Shown here in pieces: positions 42,845-50,177 of a DNA stretch of 64,000 bases (within the stretch, counting starts at the first letter, position 1; the number at the start of each line of letters is the position of its first letter). The stretch lies in contig JAIUNI010000005.1 of the NCBI GenBank assembly GCA_020161935.1, positions 310,001 to 374,000 on the forward strand. Direction: 5' to 3'. The notes under the pieces are model-generated. The model worked only from the letters and a program-made list of their open reading frames with translations. It did not search any database and was not told the origin of the DNA. The translations under genes were made by a program, and so were the position numbers. The DNA comes from Chloroflexota bacterium (GTDB lineage: Bacteria; Chloroflexota; Anaerolineae; Aggregatilineales; Phototrophicaceae).

Positions 42845-45081
42845 GTGTGCATCTCTTTGGCATACGCCATCATGGGATTGGCTCGGCGCGAAGTTTAGTT
42901 GCGGCGTTGGAAGCCCTGCAACCGGACTGCCTGCTGGTTGAAGGGCCGCCGGATGCGGATGAGTTGATTCCGCTTATCGCGCATGAAGACATGCAGCCGC
43001 CTGTATCACTGCTGATTTATGACCCTGAGCAGCCCAAGCGCGCCGTGTGGTATCCGTTCGCAGTGTTTTCGCCGGAGTGGCAGGCGATACGATATGCCCT
43101 AGCGGCGGGTATTCCCGTCCGGTTTATGGACTTGCCACAAAAGCACCGATTGGCGCTTGAAAGTGTACAAGACGAAAGCCCTATCGATTTGGAAACGCCC
43201 TCGGAAGGCGAAACCGAAACGCTGGCAGCGCCGGAGGAAATCTTACCCTTCGACCCGGTAGGGCAACTGGCGGCTGCGGCGGGCGAGGCTGATGGTGAAA
43301 GCTGGTGGGGGCGGGTGGTTGAGGAGTCTCATAATCCGGTCGAGATATTTGAGGCCATTCATGAAGCGATGACCGCGCTGCGGGCGGAATATGTGCCGAC
43401 AAACGCGGTCATGCAGCGGAATGAGGATTTGCGGGAAGCGTGGATGCGTACCACGATTCGGGTGGCAGAAAAACAGCACGAACGGGTCGCAGTGGTTTGC
43501 GGTGCATGGCATACACCGGCACTGACCGAGCGCAAAGCGACGAAGAGTTCGGACACGGCACTGTTGAAGGGGCTGCCAAGCACCAAGATGGCGGCTACTT
43601 TCGCACCGTGGACGTACAGCCGGCTTGCCATGAGTTCAGGCTATGGCGCGGGGATCGTGTCGCCGGGTTGGTACCATCACCTATGGGAAACGCCGCCAAC
43701 CGATGCACCTGCACGCTGGTTGGGGCGGGTGGCTTCGCTGCTGCGTGAGGAAGGTATGTTGGCTTCTACCGCGCAGGTGATTGACGGCTTACGGCTTGCC
43801 CAGATGTTAGCGGGCATTCGTGGGCGGCACATCAGCTTAGAAGAACTGAACGAGGCGAGTGTAGCTGTGCTGAGCGCGGGGCGCAGCGAACAGATGAATC
43901 TGATCCGCACCCGTTTGATCGTGAGTAACCGGTTGGGGGTTGTGCCAGCGGAAACACCTTCGGTGCCCATACGGCGGGATTTGACAACGCTGCAAAAGAA
44001 GCTGCGGCTGACCGTTTCCGCTGACCCGATCAACCTCGACCTTGACCTGCGCCAGCCGAATGATCTGGCACGCAGTCAGCTTTTTCACCGCTTAAATTTG
44101 CTGAACATCGAGTGGGCGGTGAGTAACCACGGCGGGGTGCGGAGCAAAGGAACCTTCCACGAGTTTTGGACGCTGACGTGGCTGCCGGAAGAAGATATTC
44201 GGTTGATCGAAGCGAGTATTTGGGGGAACACCGTCGAAAGTGCGGCGGTAGCGTTCGCCCAACACTACGCCAACGAAGCCCAACAGTTGCACAAGGTTAC
44301 ACCGCTGCTGAAACAGGCTATCCTGAGCGCCCTGCCTGTGGCTGTGGATGCGATTGTTCAGCGGCTGTATAACCTCGCCAGCGTGACCCACGATATTAAC
44401 CAACTGATGGAAGCTGCACCGCCGTTGGTGGAGACGCTCCGATATGGCGACGTTCGCCAAACAGACGCGGGTTTGATCGCGCCAGTGCTGGAAAGTTTGG
44501 TGGTGCGAACGTGCATCGGTTTGTACGCGGCGACGGTGAATATCGACGATGACGCGGCACGAGCGTTGTATGAGCGCATCATCAGCTTGAACAGTGCTTT
44601 GCAATTGGCGCAAGATGAAGCACTGCTGGCTCGATGGCACGAGGCGCTGGCTGGGCTGGCGGAAAGTGTGGTGACGCATCCGTTGTTGGCTGGCGCGGCA
44701 AACCGGCTGTTATTCCGCGTACAGCAGCTTGACGCGGGGGATGCTGCTCACCGGATGCACCGTGCGTTTTCCGTCGGGAACGCACCCCAATACGGCGCAA
44801 ATTGGCTAGAAGGATTTCTGACAGGCATGGAACATACACTGCTGAGGGACGAAACGCTTTTTGGCTTGATTGATGAATGGGTTGTCCAGTTGTCCGGTGA
44901 GCAGTTTGATGACATTCTGCCCCTGCTGCGGCGAACCTTCTCGACATTTGATAAGCCTGCCCGCCGTAATTTAGCCGAACGCATCGTGCGGGGCGCACAC
45001 GAAACTGAGGCCGAACAGATTGACGCGGCACGGGCGGAACGGGTGCTGCCACTTCTCCGGCAGATATTGGGGGTGTCATGA
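42841..45081 (+). CDS. DUF5682-like protein (ChaN/TraB-like fold predicted)
   Basis: A 746-residue protein. The N-terminus 'VHLFGIRHHGIGSARSL' and 'LLVEGPPDADELI' (His10, His11, Glu34) carries the His and Glu signature of the ChaN/TraB/EreA (Tiki) superfamily, and a later 'VVCGAWHTPAL' supplies the second His motif. These folds can be metal-dependent hydrolases or proteases. The long C-terminal region (about 300-746) is mostly helical repeats with no motif I recognise. It is coupled to the MoxR and VWA genes by four-base overlaps, so it likely is an enzymatic or substrate-processing part of the same complex. Confidence 0.8.
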   Translation: MSVHLFGIRHHGIGSARSLVAALEALQPDCLLVEGPPDADELIPLIAHEDMQPPVSLLIYDPEQPKRAVWYPFAVFSPEWQAIRYALAAGIPVRFMDLPQKHRLALESVQDESPIDLETPSEGETETLAAPEEILPFDPVGQLAAAAGEADGESWWGRVVEESHNPVEIFEAIHEAMTALRAEYVPTNAVMQRNEDLREAWMRTTIRVAEKQHERVAVVCGAWHTPALTERKATKSSDTALLKGLPSTKMAATFAPWTYSRLAMSSGYGAGIVSPGWYHHLWETPPTDAPARWLGRVASLLREEGMLASTAQVIDGLRLAQMLAGIRGRHISLEELNEASVAVLSAGRSEQMNLIRTRLIVSNRLGVVPAETPSVPIRRDLTTLQKKLRLTVSADPINLDLDLRQPNDLARSQLFHRLNLLNIEWAVSNHGGVRSKGTFHEFWTLTWLPEEDIRLIEASIWGNTVESAAVAFAQHYANEAQQLHKVTPLLKQAILSALPVAVDAIVQRLYNLASVTHDINQLMEAAPPLVETLRYGDVRQTDAGLIAPVLESLVVRTCIGLYAATVNIDDDAARALYERIISLNSALQLAQDEALLARWHEALAGLAESVVTHPLLAGAANRLLFRVQQLDAGDAAHRMHRAFSVGNAPQYGANWLEGFLTGMEHTLLRDETLFGLIDEWVVQLSGEQFDDILPLLRRTFSTFDKPARRNLAERIVRGAHETEAEQIDAARAERVLPLLRQILGVS

Positions 45082-46238
45082 ACGAGCAAGAACGCTTGCG
45101 GCGATGGCGGTTGATTTTGGGCGACGAAGCGAAGGGCATGGGTGTTAAGCTCGGCGTAAACGACCAAGCGATTGATGGTTGCCTTGATGCGCTGTATGGC
45201 GGCAAAGGATTTGGGTCGCCTGATAAAGATCGAAAGCGCGGTGCAGGCATGGAGTCATCGGCACCAAACGTTGCGCGGTGGTTGGGGGATATTCGTTCCT
45301 ACTTCCCGAAGTCGGTTGTGCAAGTGATGCAGAAGGACGCGATTGAACGGTTGGGATTGAAGCAGCTTTTACTGGAGCCGGAAATCCTCGAAACGGTTGA
45401 AGCGGATATGGATTTGGTGACGACGCTGCTTTCCTTGAACCGTGTTGTGCCGGAGAAAACTCGTGCCACTGCGCGACAGGTCGTGCGTAAAGTGACGCAA
45501 GAACTCGAACGACGGCTGCGGCGGCGTACGGAGCAAGCCGTCATCGGCAGTTTGAACCGCGCCCAGCGTAATAACCGCCGTCCACGTCACAACGAGATTG
45601 ACTGGAACCGGACGATTCGGGCGAACCTCAAACATTATCAACCAGCGTATAAGACCATTATTCCCGAACGGCGTTTTGGATACGGGCGAAAACAGCAGCG
45701 GTTACGCGACATTATCCTGTGCGTTGACCAAAGCGGCTCGATGGCGAGTTCGGTGGTGTATGCCAGCGTGTTCGGCGCGGTGCTGGCCTCGTTGAAAGCG
45801 GTTAGCACGCGCATGATCGTGTTTGATACGGCAGTGGTTGATTTGAGTACGGATTTGCAAGACCCTGTTGATTTGCTCTTTGGTGTGCAGCTTGGTGGCG
45901 GGACGGATATTAACCGTGCATTGGCCTACTGCCAGTCGGTGGTGCGCCGCCCAAATGAAACGATTCTGGTGTTGATTAGCGACCTTTTTGAGGGTGGAAA
46001 CCCGCCTGAGATGCTGCAACGGGCGGCGGCGTTGGTGAACAGCGGCGTGCAAATGATCGCGCTGCTGGCGCTTAACGATCAGGGTGCGCCGGGGCATGAT
46101 GACAACCACGCGCAAGCCTTCGCGGCGATGGGTATTCCCGCGTTCGCTTGTACACCGGATAAGTTCCCTGATTTGATGGCTGCGGCGATTGAACGGCGAG
46201 ACTTGCAAGCATGGGCGGGGCAAAACACCGAAGCGTAA
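45078..46238 (+). CDS. VWA-domain protein, MoxR partner
   Basis: A 386-residue protein. The first 200 residues are helical and basic ('LERRLRRRTEQAV'), then a von Willebrand factor A domain with a complete metal site: Asp217-x-Ser219-x-Ser221 ('VDQSGSM'), Thr276 ('GGGTD') and Asp302 ('ISDLFEG'). VWA domains bind a metal and act as the adaptor for MoxR ATPases. It overlaps the preceding gene by four bases. Forty-nine bases further lies a peptide gene with serine every third residue. Confidence 0.9.
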   Translation: MNEQERLRRWRLILGDEAKGMGVKLGVNDQAIDGCLDALYGGKGFGSPDKDRKRGAGMESSAPNVARWLGDIRSYFPKSVVQVMQKDAIERLGLKQLLLEPEILETVEADMDLVTTLLSLNRVVPEKTRATARQVVRKVTQELERRLRRRTEQAVIGSLNRAQRNNRRPRHNEIDWNRTIRANLKHYQPAYKTIIPERRFGYGRKQQRLRDIILCVDQSGSMASSVVYASVFGAVLASLKAVSTRMIVFDTAVVDLSTDLQDPVDLLFGVQLGGGTDINRALAYCQSVVRRPNETILVLISDLFEGGNPPEMLQRAAALVNSGVQMIALLALNDQGAPGHDDNHAQAFAAMGIPAFACTPDKFPDLMAAAIERRDLQAWAGQNTEA

Positions 46239-46287
46239 CAAATTCCCCAATTTCAAGTATGATTACCCTATAGCAAAGGGTCATTCT

Positions 46288-46557
46288 ATGAAGCTGAACC
46301 GCAACAGGGGTAGCAAGCGAAGCATCTGGAGTATCGGGAGCATCCTGTCGATTATGAGCGTCGGCAGTATCCTTTCGATTGGGAGCAGTGGCAGTATTTT
46401 GAGTATCGTGAGTACTGGCAGCATTCTGTCGATTGGCAGTACGTTTAGCCTTTTGAGTTTATTTTCGATGTTTAGTGTTTTATCGGTGTTTGCACGGTTT
46501 ACGGTAGACAGCTTGGGCATCTGGCGGGCAATCCGACCCACAAAGTCACAGGACTAG
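46288..46557 (+). CDS. 89-residue peptide with serine at every third residue (19 triplets)
   Basis: After a basic start ('MKLNRNRGSKR', seven basic residues among the first eleven except spacers), Ser occupies residues 12, 15, 18 and so on to 66 without exception; the two residues between are mostly Ile, Leu, Val, Gly, Met or Phe. The tail (67-89) is 'VFARFTVDSLGIWRAIRPTK'-like and basic. Five of the 19 serines use TCG and 14 use AGC/AGT, which cannot interchange by one base, so the pattern is kept by selection on protein, not by recent DNA expansion. AAAGGG lies seven bases before ATG 46288. The hydrophobicity suggests membrane insertion or a solenoid. No known family; possible effector of the neighbouring machine. 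Confidence 0.75.
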   Translation: MKLNRNRGSKRSIWSIGSILSIMSVGSILSIGSSGSILSIVSTGSILSIGSTFSLLSLFSMFSVLSVFARFTVDSLGIWRAIRPTKSQD

Positions 46558-46608
46558 GGGACTAGCATGAAACGGCGGGGCATATAAATCTCTTAGGGAG
46601 TATCGAGC

Positions 46609-47370
46609 GTGTTCAATTTCTTCCGGCGAAAACCTGCTTTGCCCGAAAATGCTGAATTGTTGAATGCAATTATCAAACTTGCCACACAAGAAACCACTCA
46701 GAATCGGATTGCGTTCTATAAGATGATTTTGAAAAGCGATCTGCTGCTTGCCGGAGGAACTGACCCATCGAAGCCCATTCTTTTGGTTGATGACGTAGGG
46801 CGCATCACGCTTCCCGTTTTTACTGACGTGGAGCGGGTGAAAAACGTTTATCCCGATGCGAACCGTGTGGGAAAGCTGCCGGTGTGTGATCTCTTCCGGC
46901 TTGCGGTTAAAAATAACTATTATCAAATCAATATTAACCCCGAAGTCGGCCCGGGTGCGTTTCTTACTTTCGAGGAGTTTGGCCCTTTAGCCGATGGGAA
47001 AATCCCAGACGTAGGATTCAGTTCTTCAAATGAGTTAGGTGAAGGCACGTTTGTACCAATGGGCGATTCCAAATTGCCCCCAGAAGATAAAATCGACAAA
47101 ATGATCCAAAAAGCACGTCTGCTGCTTGCACAGGAAGTATCTGTTGAATTAGGTTTCTTGATTTTGATGGGTTCAAATACAGGTGAATCGCGATTGACTG
47201 TTGCCTTGCGTGCTCGTAAGGGAACCGATATGAATAAACTGACTGCTTTTAGCCAAAAATTTGTTGATGCGACTGAAGCCGAAATCCAACAGCCAATGAG
47301 TTTAATGTGGATGGATGATGAAAGCTATGCGTCTATTCGCATCAATTCACAACCATTTTATGAGAAGTAA
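46609..47370 (+). CDS. SseB-family protein
   Basis: A 253-residue protein with an N-terminal SseB-like domain (about 15-120; 'SDLLLAGGT', 'LPVFTDVERVK', 'YYQININPEVGPGAFLTFEEF') and a C-terminal domain (about 150-250) with 'LLMGSNTGESRLTVALRAR'-like strands typical of SseB_C. The role of SseB proteins is unclear; they recur beside secretion and conflict genes in actinobacteria. GTG start with AGGGAG about eight bases before it. The next gene, encoding a TIR protein, begins 24 bases after its stop. Confidence 0.75.
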   Translation: MFNFFRRKPALPENAELLNAIIKLATQETTQNRIAFYKMILKSDLLLAGGTDPSKPILLVDDVGRITLPVFTDVERVKNVYPDANRVGKLPVCDLFRLAVKNNYYQININPEVGPGAFLTFEEFGPLADGKIPDVGFSSSNELGEGTFVPMGDSKLPPEDKIDKMIQKARLLLAQEVSVELGFLILMGSNTGESRLTVALRARKGTDMNKLTAFSQKFVDATEAEIQQPMSLMWMDDESYASIRINSQPFYEK

Positions 47371-47394
47371 GAACGTAACAATAAGGGGGCGAGC

Positions 47395-48156
47395 ATGAGT
47401 GAGCAATCATCATTTGATGTTTTTATGCAGCGTATCAATCAGCGACCGCTGCCGCAAAACCCTATGACACGCATCCGAATGCTTGCCAAAGAACTGGCGG
47501 AAGGCGCGGCGCTTGATCTCTGGGGGATTTCGTTCCGCTTCTTCCGTGGGCAGTTGGTGATGAGTGACGATCAAGCATACCTGATTCGCTATCTGAGCGA
47601 ACGCTGGCACGATAAAGCGCCGCATTTTGGCCTGCTGCTGAGTAATGGCTATACCCGTTTTGATGCGGGTGAAAATGATGTGTATATCACGAAGGCGGCT
47701 TTCGACTTGATTGATGAGAGCGAAACCGCGAACATTTTTATTTCGTACAAGCGGAGTGAAAGCAGCGCCTTTGCCCTGCTGGTGCTGGCGCGGATGAAGG
47801 CGGTGGGAATCGAGCCATTTCTCGATTTGGCGCTTCAACCCGGCGATGATTGGGAGAAGGGGCTGCGCGAACGGATTCAGAAGTATCAATACTTGGTTGC
47901 TATTCTCAGCCACGACACTCTAAAGTCGGAGGTATGCATCAAGGAGATTAGTTGGGCGATTGAAGCGGGGTTGAGCATCATTCCGATCTGGCACAATGGG
48001 TTTGTGTACAAGTCGGGGGTTTGGGATGCGCTGTCGGTGAAGGTTGATACGGCGCTCAGTAAGACGCATACGATACGGGTGATTGAGGAAAGTGCGCTGG
48101 GGTATAACAACGCGATTGTCGAACTACTCAATCGGTTCGGGGTAATGCCAGATTAG
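47395..48156 (+). CDS. TIR-domain protein with novel N-terminal region
   Basis: A 253-residue protein. The TIR domain begins at about 113: 'NIFISYKRSES' (box 1), 'GIEPFLDLALQPGDDW' (box 2-like), and 'SEVCIKEISWAIEAG', where Glu184 is the catalytic Glu of the C-x-x-E motif of NADase TIR domains. 'IIPIWHNG' ends the core. The N-terminal ~110 residues ('WGISFRFFRGQLVMSDDQAYLI') match nothing I recognise and may sense or bind a partner. AGGGGGCGAG precedes the ATG. The last gene of the colinear block; an NAD-degrading effector is inferred. Confidence 0.82.
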   Translation: MSEQSSFDVFMQRINQRPLPQNPMTRIRMLAKELAEGAALDLWGISFRFFRGQLVMSDDQAYLIRYLSERWHDKAPHFGLLLSNGYTRFDAGENDVYITKAAFDLIDESETANIFISYKRSESSAFALLVLARMKAVGIEPFLDLALQPGDDWEKGLRERIQKYQYLVAILSHDTLKSEVCIKEISWAIEAGLSIIPIWHNGFVYKSGVWDALSVKVDTALSKTHTIRVIEESALGYNNAIVELLNRFGVMPD

Positions 48157-48313
48157 GGAAGACTATAGTCTTTAGTCAGTAGTCGATAGATTAAGGCAAA
48201 TGCTTTCTACCACGGGGCACAAAGAAGTGAATAAGGGGTAATAGGCTTACCTTTTTTTGTTTGCTGACCCCGGCTGGTTTTAGTATGCCCTCGTATATTC
48301 CGCACAATGGCTT
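48157..48313. other. Intergenic region with repeat fragments
   Basis: Contains AGTC-rich short repeats ('CTATAGTCTTTAGTCAGTAG', near 48168) and a piece of the 'CACGGGGCACAAAG' dispersed tail at 48213. No gene was seen. It separates the conflict-like block from the carboxylase operon promoter. Confidence 0.5.
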
Positions 48314-48342
48314 TTGTGACCTTCCGTTAGGCGAGTTATAAT
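48314..48342 (+). promoter_or_regulatory. Sigma-70-type promoter of acyl-CoA carboxylase operon
   Basis: TTGTGA (48314-48319), a 17-base spacer and a perfect TATAAT (48337-48342) lie about 190 bases upstream of the carboxyltransferase start. The leader that follows is long enough to hold regulatory structure. Confidence 0.65.
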
Positions 48343-48362
48343 ATAGAAATAAGTGAAGATCA

Positions 48363-48405
48363 CCTACAGATTTGTAAAGCTGATGGTGGATTTAGTATCT
48401 GTAGG
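48363..48405 (+). other. Structured leader of carboxylase operon
   Basis: Perfect 9-bp arms CCTACAGAT (48363-48371) and ATCTGTAGG (48397-48405) enclose a 25-base loop just after the promoter; further down a CGACA/TGTCG stem lies near 48480-48498. A structured 5' leader that could act as a regulatory element; no riboswitch class was recognised. Confidence 0.45.
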
Positions 48406-48535
48406 CTGATATGGTTGTTGTAATTTGGGCAGGCCAACGTCATGCGTGTTGTGCTGCAATTTGAACCTGTATTTCCCTGCGACATGACGAACCTGTCGTG
48501 TTTAGACAAAGCGACATCTCAACGGAGAGATCAAT

Positions 48536-50095
48536 ATGACTGTTACTGAGCATCATGACAAGATTAAGGAACTGCGCTTAAAACGTGCTCAAAGCCACGC
48601 GGGTGGTGGGGCGGAGCGCATCAAGAAGCAGAAGGAAAACAATCGTCATACGGCGCATGAGCGGCTTGACATCATGCTTGACCCCGGCAGCTTCCGCGAG
48701 TTGGATGCGTTCGTGCAGCACCGGACGACCAGCTTCGGGATGCAGGATAAGAAGTATTTGGGTGACAGCGTGGTTACAGGATGGGGTACCATCAACGGAC
48801 GCTTGGTGTACGTGTTCTCGCAAGACTTCACCGTCATCGGTGGGAGTTTGAGCGAAGTCCACGCACAGAAAATCATCAAAGTTATGGAGATGGCACTCAA
48901 AACCGGCGCACCTGTGATTGGCCTGAATGACAGCGGCGGCGCACGTATTCAAGAGGGTGTGGGCAGTTTGGCGGGGTATGCTGAAATCTTCCTGCATAAT
49001 ACGATGAGCAGTGGTGTTATGCCGCAAATCAGCCTGATTATGGGGCCATGCGCGGGTGGTGCGGTCTACAGCCCTGCGCTAACCGATTTCATTATCATGG
49101 TGCAAGACACCAGCTATATGTATATCACCGGGCCAGATGTGGTGAAAACGGTGACACATGAAGATGTGACGCATGAACAGCTTGGCGGTGCGAGCGTTCA
49201 CGCCAGTAAGAGCGGCGTGTGCCATCTGGTGGCGGATAACGAGCAACAGGCGCTGCTGCTGGCACGGGAGTTGATGAGCTACCTGCCGCAGAACAACATG
49301 GAAGACCCGCCATTCGTACCGACGACCGACGATCCGCTGCGGGCAGACCCTGATCTTGAAAAGATTATTCCTGACAATCCGAATAAACCTTACGACATGA
49401 AAGAAGTCATCAAGAAGGTTGTTGATGAAGGGCATTTCTTCGAGATTCACGAGATGTTTGCCACGAATATTGTTGTCGGGTTTGCGCGGTTAGGCGGTCA
49501 CAGCGTCGGGATTATCGCGAACCAACCAGCCGTACTGGCAGGCGTGCTGGATATTGATGCCAGCGAGAAAGCTGCCCGTTTCATTCGCTTCTGCGATGCG
49601 TTTAACATTCCGATTGTGACGTTTGTGGATGTTCCGGGTTATATGCCGGGGACGGCGCAGGAATACGGCGGTATCATCCGTGCGGGTGCGAAGCTGCTTT
49701 ACGCCTACTGCGAAGCGACGGTGCCTAAGCTGACGGTGACGACCCGTAAGAGCTACGGCGGCGCGTACTGCGTGATGAGCAGCAAGCATATCCGTGGTGA
49801 TCTGAACCTCGCGTGGCCTTCGGCGGAAATCGCAGTGATGGGGCCAGATGGCGCGGTAGGTGTCATTTTCCGGCGTGATATTGATAGCGCGGATGATCCG
49901 GTCGTTAAGAAGGCGGAATTGACCAACGATTACCGCGAGAAGTTTGCCAGTCCCTACGCGGCGGCAGAGCAGGGTTACATTGATGACATTATCGAACCGG
50001 CTGATACCCGCGCACGGTTGATTAATGGGCTTGAAGTCTTCCAGAACAAGCGCGACAGCAATCCTGCGCGTAAGCACGGCAATATTCCGCTTTAA
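48536..50095 (+). CDS. pccB: Acyl-CoA carboxylase carboxyltransferase (beta) subunit, propionyl-CoA type
   Basis: A 519-residue carboxyltransferase with the two crotonase-fold halves: 'GGSLSEVHAQKI', oxyanion hole 'SGGARIQEGVGSL' and 'GPCAGGAVYSPAL', then 'PGYMPGTAQEYGGI'. It transfers CO2 from biotin to propionyl-CoA or acetyl-CoA. At the position that decides acyl preference (Asp in most propionyl enzymes) it has Cys412 in 'YGGAYCVMSSKH', so specificity may be broader. GGAGAG precedes the ATG. Biotin carboxylase and biotin carrier genes follow. Confidence 0.92.
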   Translation: MTVTEHHDKIKELRLKRAQSHAGGGAERIKKQKENNRHTAHERLDIMLDPGSFRELDAFVQHRTTSFGMQDKKYLGDSVVTGWGTINGRLVYVFSQDFTVIGGSLSEVHAQKIIKVMEMALKTGAPVIGLNDSGGARIQEGVGSLAGYAEIFLHNTMSSGVMPQISLIMGPCAGGAVYSPALTDFIIMVQDTSYMYITGPDVVKTVTHEDVTHEQLGGASVHASKSGVCHLVADNEQQALLLARELMSYLPQNNMEDPPFVPTTDDPLRADPDLEKIIPDNPNKPYDMKEVIKKVVDEGHFFEIHEMFATNIVVGFARLGGHSVGIIANQPAVLAGVLDIDASEKAARFIRFCDAFNIPIVTFVDVPGYMPGTAQEYGGIIRAGAKLLYAYCEATVPKLTVTTRKSYGGAYCVMSSKHIRGDLNLAWPSAEIAVMGPDGAVGVIFRRDIDSADDPVVKKAELTNDYREKFASPYAAAEQGYIDDIIEPADTRARLINGLEVFQNKRDSNPARKHGNIPL

Positions 50096-50177
50096 CAAAC
50101 ATTGACCCTACTCCAGCAGTAGGGTTCGCAAATTGGCAACTTACACCGGCGAGCGTGCCGGACATGGGAGGCGCAAC

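Noticed and set aside
46320..46490. Simple DNA microsatellite as explanation of the serine-triplet peptide
   Set aside because: Serine codons mix AGC/AGT and TCG and the intervening codons vary, so it is not a recent slippage array.
48343..48535. Cobalamin riboswitch ahead of the carboxylase operon
   Set aside because: No B12-box sequence is seen; the stems present do not match a known riboswitch layout.
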